Positions 54,572 to 63,121 of a stretch of DNA of 64,000 nt are shown here, in pieces. The stretch covers positions 186,001 to 250,000 of the forward strand of contig CAVTWA010000051.1 in assembly GCA_963738025.1 (NCBI GenBank). Reading direction: 5' to 3'. Made by a program: the position numbers and the translations under genes. The stretch's first letter is position 1. Every line of letters begins with the position of its first letter. This DNA comes from 20CM-2-55-15 sp963738025 (lineage in GTDB: Bacteria > Acidobacteriota > Terriglobia > 20CM-2-55-15). The notes under the pieces are model-generated. The model saw only the letters and a program-made list of their open reading frames with translations. It was not told the origin of the DNA and ran no database searches.

Positions 54572-54985
54572 ATGAAGCTCACAAAAGCCGAGACCGATTT
54601 CATCAAGGACCAAGGGGTTGGGCGCATCGGCACGATAGTCCCGGACGGTATGCCACATAATGTTGCGGTCTGTCCTGTACTGGATCGCGAACGTATCTAC
54701 GTCGGCTCGGATAAGAATGCGGCGAAGGTCCGGAATATCGGCGCAAATCCGAAGGTGGCTATCGTTTTCGATGTGTATCGGGACTCCTGGAAAAACCTGC
54801 GGGGAGTCATGCTGAGTTGTACCGCTCGTTTAGTTGACCACAAGGACTTCAAGCGAATTCGCCGTAAGCTCTATGCCAAATATCCTCATTACGAAACCGA
54901 CGCGGCGCTCGACCCGGCAGATTCCGTCATCCTCGAACTGATACCGGAGAAGAAGTTCAGTTGGGGCCTGAACCCAGGGAAGTAA
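54572..54985 (+). CDS. Pyridoxamine 5'-phosphate oxidase-like flavin-binding protein
   Basis: This 137-residue single-domain split-barrel protein (MKLTKAETDFIKDQ; RIGTIVPDGMPHNVAVCPVL; ERIYVGSDKNAAKVRNI; ANPKVAIVFD) fits the PPOX family that binds FMN or F420. The C terminus ends KKFSWGLNPGK. It appears monocistronic and its substrate is unknown. Confidence 0.88.
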   Translation: MKLTKAETDFIKDQGVGRIGTIVPDGMPHNVAVCPVLDRERIYVGSDKNAAKVRNIGANPKVAIVFDVYRDSWKNLRGVMLSCTARLVDHKDFKRIRRKLYAKYPHYETDAALDPADSVILELIPEKKFSWGLNPGK

Positions 54986-55056
54986 AGAGGACGCAAGACC
55001 GCCGGGGTATCGGCTTCAGGCAGTTGTTTCGTCTCCTCAACAGTGTCGTCCTTCTG

Positions 55057-55479
55057 CTACGGTTTGATCACCTTCACGACGTAGTAGTTGATCTCCTTTG
55101 GAACTTCCTTGAACCAGTGCGGCGTGCCGGCAGGTATCACCATGACGTCGCCCTTGACGAGATGGTGCGTTTCGCCTCCGTTAATCGATGTGCCAAGTTG
55201 CTGGGCCGGCCGACTGACTTTGCCGCCGATCATCGTGCCGCCCGTAACAACGGTGGCTTCACCGTCGAGGACGTAAAACGTGTCGGTTTCTTTGTCATGA
55301 ACTTCCACCTGACCGGCTGCCGTGCGCCGATTTACGGAAACGGAAAGGTCTGGCGCCGTCACCAGAGTTCCGCCTTTGGCGACCTTTTCGTGATCGACAT
55401 AAGTGACTGTTGAATTTCCCGCCGCCGCAAAAAGAACCGCTGAAATCAGCAATGCCGTCGTGACCAGAAACAGCTTCAT
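55057..55479 (-). CDS. Secreted cupin-domain protein
   Basis: I chose ATG 55479 (MKLFLVTTALLISAVLFAAAG, 140 residues) because a signal peptide follows and GGGAGA precedes it. The mature part has cupin motif 1 (EVHDKETDTFYVLDGEATVV) and motif 2 (GDVMVIPAGTPHWF), with His in ETHHL and PHWF as likely metal ligands. It is periplasmic and of unknown activity. Confidence 0.85.
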   Translation of the reverse strand: MKLFLVTTALLISAVLFAAAGNSTVTYVDHEKVAKGGTLVTAPDLSVSVNRRTAAGQVEVHDKETDTFYVLDGEATVVTGGTMIGGKVSRPAQQLGTSINGGETHHLVKGDVMVIPAGTPHWFKEVPKEINYYVVKVIKP

Positions 55480-55599
55480 AATCGTCTCCCGTGTTGTTGG
55501 TGTGTAGACGATGACATCATACGCGCTCACAGTCCACATTTCGTCGCACGGCGGTGTCGGCGGGACATGATGTCGGGAAGTTCAGGAGGTTCTGCTCTA

Positions 55600-57162
55600 C
55601 TAGAGAAACTGAATACCCTGCGCCAACGGCAGCGCATCGGAGTAGTTGACTGTGACGGTCTGGCGGCGCATGTACGCTTTCCATGCGTCGCTTCCGCTCT
55701 CCCGGCCGCCGCCGGTTTCTTTTTCTCCGCCGAAAGCACCTCCGATTTCCGCGCCGCTCGTACCAATGTTGACGTTGGCAATGCCGCAATCGCTGCCGCG
55801 GACCGAGAGAAACCGCTCGGATTCGCGAAGGTCAGTGGTGAAAATAGCGGAACTCAGACCCTGAGGTACGGCGTTCTGCATCGCAATGGCCTCGTCCAGA
55901 TCACGGTATGTGATCAGGTAGAGGATCGGCGCAAAGGTCTCCCGTTGCACGATTGGCCAGTCGTTCTTAGCCTCGGCAATGCACGGTGAAACGTAGAGTT
56001 CTCCGGAATACTGCTTTCCTGACAATCGTTGGCCGCCGGTCAGAATTCTGCCGCCGCTCCTCTTCAGCTCTTTCAGGGCGGTCATCATGTTGTTCACCGC
56101 ACTCTCGTCGATGAGGGGTCCGACAAGCGTGCCTGGATCCAGGGGGTTGCCCACGTGCAGTTGTCGATACGCGTTGACGAGCGATTCCGCAAGTCTGTCC
56201 TTGATCGATTGGTGCACAATGATCCGCCGGGTCGTCGTGCATCGCTGGCCTGCCGTGCCGACCGCCCCGAACAGGATCGCTCGCTTCGCCAGGTTCAGGT
56301 CGGCCGACGGCGTGACGATGATTGCATTGTTCCCGCCCAACTCCAGGATGGTGCGCCCGAAGCGCTGAGCCACAATCCCGGCCAGACGCTTTCCCATAGG
56401 CGTTGAGCCCGTGGCCGAAATGAGCGGCAATCGCGAGTCGCGCGCCATGCGTTCTCCGATGACAGAGCCCGGGCCGACCACCAGCGAGAATACCGCAGGA
56501 TCCACATCACAATCCCGGCACACGCGCTCGGCGATGCGCGTCGACGCAATAGCCGTCAGCGGCACTTTCTCGGCGGGTTTCCACAGCGTGGCGTCGCCAC
56601 ATACCGCGGCGATCGCACTGTTCCAGGACCAGACGGCAACAGGAAAGTTGAAAGCGGAAATGATGCCGACAACGCCCAGCGGATGCCATTGTTCCAACAT
56701 GCGGTGGCCGGGCCGTTCAGAAGCGATTACCAAGCCATGCAGTTGCCGCGACAGACCCGTCGCAAAATCGCAGATATCAATCATCTCCTGGACTTCGCCT
56801 TCGCCTTCCGCCGGGATCTTGCCGGCTTCGAGGGCGACGAGCAGGCCGAGCTCATGTTTCAAGTCGCGCAGAGCATTTCCCAACCGCCGCACAACCTGGC
56901 CACGTATGGGCGCCGGCAAATCCCGCCATGATTGGAATGCCTGATGAGCTGCTGAAACTGCCCGGTCGTAGTCCGCTTCGGACGCCGTCCGCACGCGAGC
57001 GAGAACGCTGCCGTCGATCGGCGTTCGTCTGGTCACTACCTCGCCTTCGCTAGCCCACGCACCGCTAAAAACTCCGGAATTGATGGTCTTTAGTGAGAGT
57101 CCGAGTTTCGGAAAGATCTTCTGTACTGTAGCTGCAACACTGGAAGCGGGCTTGGTTGCCAC
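55600..57162 (-). CDS. Aldehyde dehydrogenase family 7-like (AASADH type)
   Basis: This 520-residue NAD-dependent dehydrogenase starts at GTG 57162 behind AGGAGGAG. Catalytic Cys is in GQRCTTTRR, the general-base Glu in LELGGNNA, and the cofactor region in ISATGSTPMGKRLA. A GGEKETGGGRESGSDAWKAY segment near the C terminus is typical of the ALDH7 group, which includes alpha-aminoadipic-semialdehyde and piperideine-6-carboxylate dehydrogenases of lysine breakdown. The family is certain, the substrate likely but unproven. Confidence 0.93.
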   Translation of the reverse strand: MATKPASSVAATVQKIFPKLGLSLKTINSGVFSGAWASEGEVVTRRTPIDGSVLARVRTASEADYDRAVSAAHQAFQSWRDLPAPIRGQVVRRLGNALRDLKHELGLLVALEAGKIPAEGEGEVQEMIDICDFATGLSRQLHGLVIASERPGHRMLEQWHPLGVVGIISAFNFPVAVWSWNSAIAAVCGDATLWKPAEKVPLTAIASTRIAERVCRDCDVDPAVFSLVVGPGSVIGERMARDSRLPLISATGSTPMGKRLAGIVAQRFGRTILELGGNNAIIVTPSADLNLAKRAILFGAVGTAGQRCTTTRRIIVHQSIKDRLAESLVNAYRQLHVGNPLDPGTLVGPLIDESAVNNMMTALKELKRSGGRILTGGQRLSGKQYSGELYVSPCIAEAKNDWPIVQRETFAPILYLITYRDLDEAIAMQNAVPQGLSSAIFTTDLRESERFLSVRGSDCGIANVNIGTSGAEIGGAFGGEKETGGGRESGSDAWKAYMRRQTVTVNYSDALPLAQGIQFL

Positions 57163-57189
57163 ATCTCCTCCTGAAAAATCCCTCTGCTA

Positions 57190-57345
57190 CCAGTTTCCGC
57201 GTCCCGCGCTAAGAATTCCAGCGCGTTCAATCAATGCATTTCGAAGCTGGCCGATTCTTGCGGGGGATTCCGCTCCCTCACATTAGACAAAACATTCAGG
57301 TGCGGAAGGCCGTTCGGTTGCGGCATAGCCGCGCACCTTTTTGTG
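57190..57345. repeat. R2-like element remnant E
   Basis: Scattered R2 landmarks survive: GTCCCGCGCTAAG near the left, CCGCTCCCTCACATTAG, and GTTGCGGCATAGCCGCGC with CCTTTTTGTGCC near the right. The terminal repeats are not intact. Between here and the VTT gene at 57613 I see no other gene. Confidence 0.45.
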
Positions 57346-57612
57346 CCTCTTGTGTTCCGTTCCCCTTCTGTTGGGCAAAGCCCTCCTGTTGGCACGGAGT
57401 TTCCCTGCGCCTGCCAGCATCTTCCGTGTGAGTCCCAAGCACCGCCGGGAGTGTCTATTGTTACGTGGGCAGAGATGGTGAAAGGGGGAAATTTACCGGC
57501 AAAAGCGAGCGGCGCGGCATGTTACAATTTTACTTTCGGTCTCGCAATGCGGTTCCGTCTAGCGTGTATCGCCTCGGACTCAGGCCGTTGATTCCCCAAG
57601 TCAGCTATATTG

Positions 57613-58215
57613 ATGAATTTAGAAGCGATTTCCATCTGGCTCCGGACTACTTTGCTGCCTTATGGCGGTTTTGGGCTAATGGTTCTCGCAATATGCGATT
57701 CATCGTTCTTTTCTTTACCAGAAATTAATGACGTGTTGCTGATGACGTTCGCAATGAATGAGCCACAAAGCATGATCAAGTTTGCTTTGCTGACAACTTT
57801 GGGGTCCCTCATCGGCTGCTCGCTTCTTTATGCCGTTGGCCGTAAAGGGGGGGAAGCCTTTCTGCGCAAGAGTTTCGCTGATGAACGGCTGGCCAAAGTC
57901 CAGGCATGGTATCAAAAGCATGGGATTCTGGCCGTGATCATACCTTCATTGCTGCCGCCGCCGATGCCTTTCAAGGTTTTTGTGTTATCTGCGGGTACCT
58001 TCGGGATTTCCTGGCCGAAATTCCTCACGGCAGTCGTGATCGGCCGCAGCATTCGTTATTTTTCGGAGGGGATCCTGGCTGTCATGTACGGTCCGGCCGC
58101 GATCGAATTCGTACAGAGAAATTACGGGAAACTGGGTCTGGCTATTGCTTTCTTGATCGTGGCCAGCGTGCTCGATGTTTTTTTCTTTCGCACGTCGCCG
58201 GACCCCGAACGTTGA
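57613..58215 (+). CDS. VTT/DedA-superfamily membrane protein
   Basis: The 200-residue product has about four to five hydrophobic segments and the family pattern SSFFSLPEINDVLLM, GSLIGCSLLYAVGRKGG, then PSLLPPPMPFKVFVLSAGTFG. DedA/VTT proteins act in lipid-carrier handling at the membrane. ATG 57613 is preferred to the TTG three bases before. The next gene starts four bases after the stop. Confidence 0.85.
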   Translation: MNLEAISIWLRTTLLPYGGFGLMVLAICDSSFFSLPEINDVLLMTFAMNEPQSMIKFALLTTLGSLIGCSLLYAVGRKGGEAFLRKSFADERLAKVQAWYQKHGILAVIIPSLLPPPMPFKVFVLSAGTFGISWPKFLTAVVIGRSIRYFSEGILAVMYGPAAIEFVQRNYGKLGLAIAFLIVASVLDVFFFRTSPDPER

Positions 58216-58218
58216 AGC

Positions 58219-59103
58219 GTGAGACTTAACGGTTCAAGAATTCGGATTGTATTCCTGCTGTTCTCGCTGATGCTGGCCGGTTGTATCAGCATCAAGAGAA
58301 CGCGGGTCATTCCGCAGGATCAGCGGCTTTTGCCGGCTAAGACAGCAACTAAAGAAGATTTGCTGCAGGCTCTGCAGGACAAAAGCAAACAGGTCCACAC
58401 GCTGAAGGGAAGCGTCACGTTGGATTTTTCAGGTGGCGGCTCGCATGGCGTACTGACGGAATACCGGCAGACGACAGGATATGTACTTGTCGACAGACCG
58501 CAGAATATCCGGATCAAAGTGCTGGCTCCGATAGTCGCCTCGACGATATTCGATATGGTTTCCGATGGTCATCAGTATCGCGTCTCGATTCCCGTCAAAA
58601 ATCAATTCGCTGTCGGCGACGTGGGTGCACCCCTGAACGCGAAGAGCCCAATTGCCAATCTGAGGCCTCAGCATTTACTGGACGCTTTGTTTGTCGATAT
58701 CAGTTCCTACATAGACAAGACGCCGCAGCAGGTGAAGTTTTTGTTCAATGAGCAGATCGAGGGGCGCCGCAGTTTTTACGTTTTCACTTTTATCGATGTT
58801 TCCGGGGACGGCCGAGAGGTTCAAACCCTCGAGAAGCTCTGGCTTGACCGCAACGATGACTTTCAGGTGTCGCGGAAACAGATATTTCTGCCGGACGGCA
58901 GAATCGAAACGGATGTTGAATATTCGAATTATCACAGTGCCGGGGGCCTGCAATTCCCTGAAACTGTGGTGATCCAGCGGCCTATCGAAGACTACACGTT
59001 GAAGATCGGGTTCCAGAAGACGGCGCTGAACGACAAACTGCCGGACAATACGTTCAATCTTGAACGTCCGGAAGGATCCGAACTCGTGCAAGTTGCACAG
59101 TAA
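58219..59103 (+). CDS. Lipoprotein of the LolB/DUF4292-like type
   Basis: The start is GTG 58219, the stop-adjacent codon after the VTT gene. The 294-residue protein has a lipobox (LMLAGC) and a beta-rich domain with KGSVTLDFSGGG, NIRIKVLAP, and a C-terminal PDNTFNLERPEGSELV. This resembles LolB-like or DUF4292 lipoproteins, which accept lipoproteins at the outer membrane. It precedes an ABC permease and LolD-like ATPase. Confidence 0.75.
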   Translation: MRLNGSRIRIVFLLFSLMLAGCISIKRTRVIPQDQRLLPAKTATKEDLLQALQDKSKQVHTLKGSVTLDFSGGGSHGVLTEYRQTTGYVLVDRPQNIRIKVLAPIVASTIFDMVSDGHQYRVSIPVKNQFAVGDVGAPLNAKSPIANLRPQHLLDALFVDISSYIDKTPQQVKFLFNEQIEGRRSFYVFTFIDVSGDGREVQTLEKLWLDRNDDFQVSRKQIFLPDGRIETDVEYSNYHSAGGLQFPETVVIQRPIEDYTLKIGFQKTALNDKLPDNTFNLERPEGSELVQVAQ

Positions 59104-59118
59104 GGCAGTACAGCAAAT

Positions 59119-60222
59119 ATGAAGAAGCAAATGATTATTTCGGGCTTGACGGCACGGCCTGTCCGCTCGATTGTCAGTATTATGGCGGTGACTCTCGAGG
59201 TGACGTTAATCATCGTCATCGTCGGCCTGGTCACCGGAATTCTCAGCGAGAAAGCACAACGGACGGTCGGAGTGGGAGCCGAGATCATGGTTCAGCCGGC
59301 GGGTTCTTCGATGTTCATGGAACTGTCGGGGAACACCATGCCGGTGTCGATCGCCGACAAATTACGCGAACTTCCCGGGGTCAAGGCGGTAGCGCCCATT
59401 CAACTTCAAATCAACACACAGGACGGCATTGAGACGATCTTCGGTATTGAACCTAAATCGTTTGATGACGTGACCGGCGGTCTTACGTGGCATCAAGGCA
59501 GACCCTTTAGTGGTCTCGATGAAATCGTCGTCGACAACGTGTGGGCGAAATCTAAACCCGCTGCAGTCGGCGATACGGTCGAACTGCTCAATCACAAATT
59601 CAAAGTCGTCGGTATTGTGGAGCAGGGTAAGGGGGCTCGTGTTTATACCTCACGAGAAACGCTGAGCGCCGTCACGGGGCAGCAGTCGGACCGTGTTGGC
59701 ATGTTTTACGTGAAGCTGAACAGCCCGGAGCTGGTAAAAACTGTAAAGAGCGAAATCCAGGGAGTGCTGCAAGGCTACAATGTCAGCGACGTCAACCAAT
59801 TTTTAACGCTCATGACGTCCGCCAATATTACGGGTCTGCGGCCCTTCATGCAGGCCGTGGTCTTTGTTGCGCTATGTATCGGTATTCTCGTGATCTTTTT
59901 ATCAATGTACACGACTGTTACCGAGCGAACTCGTGAGATTGGAATTCTTCGCTCCCTTGGTGCATCGAAGGCTTTCATTGTCGGTCTAATCTTCGAGGAG
60001 GCGGCGGTCATCTCCGTCTTAGGTGTGATCTTTGGGATTGGCGCCAGTTTCCTGTTGCGAAGAGTGCTTACGTCAGTGTTTCCCACGCTTATTGTGGACA
60101 TTACAACCACTTGGATTGTAGCCGCATCTGTCTCCGCGATCGCTAGCGGCATTATCGGGTCCTTTTACCCTTCGTTGAAGGCGGCAAGTCAGGATCCGGT
60201 TGAAGCGCTCGCCTATGAGTAG
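59119..60222 (+). CDS. FtsX/MacB-type ABC transporter permease
   Basis: The 367-residue protein has one N-terminal membrane helix, a periplasmic MacB-like core domain (residues 45-240) and three C-terminal helices with the FtsX pattern SMYTTVTERTREIGILRSLGAS and AASQDPVEALAYE. A LolC/LolE-like or MacB-like role is expected. The ATPase follows at 60259. Confidence 0.9.
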   Translation: MKKQMIISGLTARPVRSIVSIMAVTLEVTLIIVIVGLVTGILSEKAQRTVGVGAEIMVQPAGSSMFMELSGNTMPVSIADKLRELPGVKAVAPIQLQINTQDGIETIFGIEPKSFDDVTGGLTWHQGRPFSGLDEIVVDNVWAKSKPAAVGDTVELLNHKFKVVGIVEQGKGARVYTSRETLSAVTGQQSDRVGMFYVKLNSPELVKTVKSEIQGVLQGYNVSDVNQFLTLMTSANITGLRPFMQAVVFVALCIGILVIFLSMYTTVTERTREIGILRSLGASKAFIVGLIFEEAAVISVLGVIFGIGASFLLRRVLTSVFPTLIVDITTTWIVAASVSAIASGIIGSFYPSLKAASQDPVEALAYE

Positions 60223-60258
60223 TATTTGTGATACAAATTTGTAGTTAGGTCCTTATAA

Positions 60259-60990
60259 ATGAAAACTTTGCTGGAAACTATCGGGCTCCGCAAGACGTAC
60301 CGTGTCGGGAAGATCGACGTCGAGGCTCTTCGAGGCATCAATCTACGAGTTCGCGAGGGCGAGCTGACTGCAATCATGGGACCGTCAGGTTGCGGAAAAT
60401 CGTCGCTGATGCACATTCTGGGCGCAATGACCAGAGCGACGTCCGGTAAGGTTCTGATCGAAGGCAGCGACATCGCGGAAATGAATGATGCCGAGCTCAC
60501 CGGCATCCGGCGGGACAAGATCGGGTTCGTTTTTCAGAAATTCAATCTGCTGCCGACATTGACTGCTCGCGGCAACATCGATGTTGCGCGTTATCTCCAT
60601 GGCACCGCCAAGGCACACGATGAGCATTTGGCAGAGATTCTGCAGCTATTGATGATCGAAGATAAAATGGGCCGCAAACCTTTCGAATTGTCCGGCGGCG
60701 AGCAGCAGCGTATTGCAATTGCGCGGGCACTCGCGGCGAAACCGGCAATTTTGCTGGCGGACGAGCCGACGGGTAGTCTGGATTCGAGAAATTCCGAAAT
60801 TGTGTTGAATATGTTCCGGGAACTGAATCGGAGATTCCGGCAGACAATCATCCTGGTCACTCACAACCCCGAACTCGTCACTTATACCGATCGGCTTATC
60901 GAGATGCGTGATGGTGTGATTGTCAGCGACAACGATCCGTGGGACACGAATAACGAACTCGCTGATAAGTCTGCGCCATCGCGTGTATGA
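60259..60990 (+). CDS. LolD/MacB-type ABC ATP-binding protein
   Basis: The 243-residue ATPase has Walker A GPSGCGKSS, Q-loop FVFQKFNLLPTLT, signature ELSGGEQQR and Walker B LLADEPTGSLD, followed by H-loop VTHN. It should drive the preceding permease. The stop overlaps the next ATG by four bases. Confidence 0.95.
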   Translation: MKTLLETIGLRKTYRVGKIDVEALRGINLRVREGELTAIMGPSGCGKSSLMHILGAMTRATSGKVLIEGSDIAEMNDAELTGIRRDKIGFVFQKFNLLPTLTARGNIDVARYLHGTAKAHDEHLAEILQLLMIEDKMGRKPFELSGGEQQRIAIARALAAKPAILLADEPTGSLDSRNSEIVLNMFRELNRRFRQTIILVTHNPELVTYTDRLIEMRDGVIVSDNDPWDTNNELADKSAPSRV

Positions 60991-61316
60991 AACGATTCTT
61001 ACTTTGGTCGTTTGAGCGAGGGTCCGTCCAATACGACATTATCTGTGTCGTCATCCTCGCGTTCATTTTCATCATGCCTCCCGCCTTTTTTGACGACCGT
61101 CCCGACTTCATGCGCATCCACGCCTGGGATCAAGCCATCCGGCAGACCCGGGATGATGACGGAAAACCCGTATGGGTCGTCAAAGTTAAGACCGAGCAGG
61201 ACGCTGTCGATCGTCTCAAAGAGAAGTTAGGCGAGCCTGTCACCATTTCGCGTACGGAACCGGTCTATGACGCAGCGGGAGCTCTCGTTGCGTATTCGAT
61301 CTGGGTAGCGAGGTAA
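60987..61316 (+). CDS. Small membrane-anchored hypothetical protein
   Basis: The 109-residue product has an N-terminal membrane helix (IICVVILAFIFIMPPAF) and a soluble C-terminal region (KVKTEQDAVDRLKEKLGEPVTIS). It is coupled by ATGA to the ATPase and lies seven bases before the LolA-like gene, so it probably belongs to the same envelope system. I recognise no family. Confidence 0.75.
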   Translation: MKRFLLWSFERGSVQYDIICVVILAFIFIMPPAFFDDRPDFMRIHAWDQAIRQTRDDDGKPVWVVKVKTEQDAVDRLKEKLGEPVTISRTEPVYDAAGALVAYSIWVAR

Positions 61317-61323
61317 ACCGCAA

Positions 61324-62091
61324 ATGAAGCGAAGAGAATCAGCCACAAAAGGCACAAAAAGCACAAAATTTTTCGCTCTGTTTTGTCTGATGTGGCTGAC
61401 CTCGCCGTTGCAGGCGCAAACCACTCTCGATCAGGTTTTCGCGAAGATGGACGAAATCGCAAAAACCTTTCGAACTGTCGACGCGAACCTCGAGCGGACA
61501 AAGGTAACGGTGATCGTCGACGATAAGGATGTGGCTTCCGGAAGGCTCTACTATCTGCGCGCCGGGAAAGAACCGCGGCTTAAGCTTGAGATCTCCAAGC
61601 CGGCTCCGCAATATCTGTTGATCGACAAAGGTAAGGGGTTCTTCTACCAGCCCAAGATCAACCAGGTTCAGGAATTTTCCTTGGGAAATCACGCGAACGT
61701 CGTCGACCAGTTCATGGCGATCGGGTTCGGGCAATCCAGTTCGGATCTGAAAAATGGTTATGATGTGAAGTTCGCCGGTGAAGAAGTCGTGGACGGCAAA
61801 AAAACGGCCATGCTGGATCTGACGCCAAAGGCCGCTCTGGCCGGTATCAGGGCGGTGCGCCTCTGGATGGATGAGCAGAAGGGCATATCGCTGCAGGTCA
61901 AAGTGACCGAAACCGGTGGCGACTATGCGATTTACAAGTATTCAAATATCAAGATCAATAGCGCCATTCCGGATTCGGTTTTCGACTTGCGGCTGCCGAA
62001 GGACGTTCACGTTAACAAGATCAGCTATGATGTGACGCGGGCCCGCCGCTCCATGGCGGAAAGTTCCCGCCAGGTGTACCAGATCCTCTGA
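61324..62091 (+). CDS. LolA-like outer-membrane lipoprotein carrier
   Basis: The 255-residue protein has a signal peptide (ALFCLMWLTSPLQAQ) and a LolA-like beta-barrel half (TVDANLERTKVTVIV, SGRLYYLRAGKEPRLKLEIS, LIDKGKGFFYQPKINQVQEF). The first dozen residues (SATKGTKSTKF) come from a low-complexity GCACAAAA repeat close to R2, so the true start may be later. It completes a LolA/LolB-like plus ABC set at this locus. Its end overlaps the convergent phosphatidyltransferase gene by 67 bases. Confidence 0.8.
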   Translation: MKRRESATKGTKSTKFFALFCLMWLTSPLQAQTTLDQVFAKMDEIAKTFRTVDANLERTKVTVIVDDKDVASGRLYYLRAGKEPRLKLEISKPAPQYLLIDKGKGFFYQPKINQVQEFSLGNHANVVDQFMAIGFGQSSSDLKNGYDVKFAGEEVVDGKKTAMLDLTPKAALAGIRAVRLWMDEQKGISLQVKVTETGGDYAIYKYSNIKINSAIPDSVFDLRLPKDVHVNKISYDVTRARRSMAESSRQVYQIL

Positions 62092-62657
62092 GACACGGTC
62101 CAATTCGAAAGGATGGCCATCACCCAGAGTGCTGCTGCCATCCTGTCCCACAAAGCGCCGATAACCAGCAACACAATGCGTTCGGGTCTTTCGAGAAATC
62201 CCACCTTGCAGGCAGGAATTAGCGATTCCGCGCGGGCGCGCGTATAACTCGTGAGAGTCGAGCCGATCAGGCAGAGTCCGGTCAGCCAGACATACTGAAT
62301 CCGGTTGATTCGCGCGTACCACGCGATCAGACCGAGAAGCAACAGCACATCCGAATAGCGGTCAATGACGGAATCGAAGAAGGCGCCGAACTTTGTGACA
62401 CGGTTTGTGCGCCGGGCGACTTCGCCGTCGACGATATCGAAAATGCCGGCGAAGATGACCACCAGCGCCGCCCATCGGAAGATCCCTTTATAGAAGAGAA
62501 TCATCGCGCCGATGTTGATCAGCATTCCGATAAGGGTCAGGATATTCGGGTGGACGTTGAGGCTTGCAAGCAGATTGACGATGGAATCGACAACTCGCTT
62601 GCCGCCTGCGCCGATGCGGCCTGTAATGGCTCTGGACTCGTTTTTACTGGCTGTCAT
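62025..62657 (-). CDS. CDP-alcohol phosphatidyltransferase
   Basis: The 211-residue integral membrane enzyme contains the family motif D-x2-DG-x2-AR-x8-G-x3-D-x3-D, seen as DIVDGEVARR, FGAFFDSVIDRYSD. It joins a CDP-linked lipid to an alcohol such as glycerol phosphate or inositol phosphate; the substrate cannot be told. ATG 62657 (MTASKNESRAITG) is preferred to a longer basic extension, and it overlaps greA by 14 bases. The C-terminal 22 codons overlap the LolA-like gene on the other strand. Confidence 0.9.
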   Translation of the reverse strand: MTASKNESRAITGRIGAGGKRVVDSIVNLLASLNVHPNILTLIGMLINIGAMILFYKGIFRWAALVVIFAGIFDIVDGEVARRTNRVTKFGAFFDSVIDRYSDVLLLLGLIAWYARINRIQYVWLTGLCLIGSTLTSYTRARAESLIPACKVGFLERPERIVLLVIGALWDRMAAALWVMAILSNWTVSQRIWYTWRELSAMERRARVTS

Positions 62658-63114
62658 GCATTGTCGTGAAGCTGATGATTTCGAAGTTCCGCGTCCCCGA
62701 CGGGATCTTGACTTCGACACTCTCCCCTTCACGCTTATTTAAAAGGCTGCGCCCGATGGGCGAAGTCGTTGAGATCAGTCCAGCTGGAGCATTCGCATCT
62801 TCGCTGGTTACCAGCTTGTAAGTGACCTTTTCGTTCTTGTCTACGTCGAGGAGGACTACTTTGGAACCAAGTGAAATCCGGTCCCGGGGAATCTTATCAA
62901 AATTGATCATTGAAAGATCCGCCAGTCTTTGTTTGAGCTGTCCCAGGCGAACGCGGACAAAATCCTGGCGTTCGCGGGCCGCCTGATAATCCGCATTTTC
63001 GCTGAGATCTCCAAGGGCCGCAGCCGTCTTCAGCGCTCTGGGCAATTCCTCACGTAATTCTTTTTCAAGCGTCTGGATCTCTTCTTCAAGCTTTTTTTTG
63101 ATCTCGGTGCTCAT
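62644..63114 (-). CDS. greA: Transcription elongation factor GreA
   Basis: GreA stimulates cleavage of the transcript in backtracked RNA polymerase. The 156-residue protein has the N-terminal coiled coil (LEEEIQTLEKELREELPRAL), the tip motif GDLSENADYQAARERQ and a C-terminal FKBP-like domain (TTSPIGRSLLNKREGE). It is cotranscribed with the MCE gene upstream and phosphatidyltransferase downstream. Confidence 0.97.
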   Translation of the reverse strand: MSTEIKKKLEEEIQTLEKELREELPRALKTAAALGDLSENADYQAARERQDFVRVRLGQLKQRLADLSMINFDKIPRDRISLGSKVVLLDVDKNEKVTYKLVTSEDANAPAGLISTTSPIGRSLLNKREGESVEVKIPSGTRNFEIISFTTMHDSQ

Positions 63115-63121
63115 GCATTTC

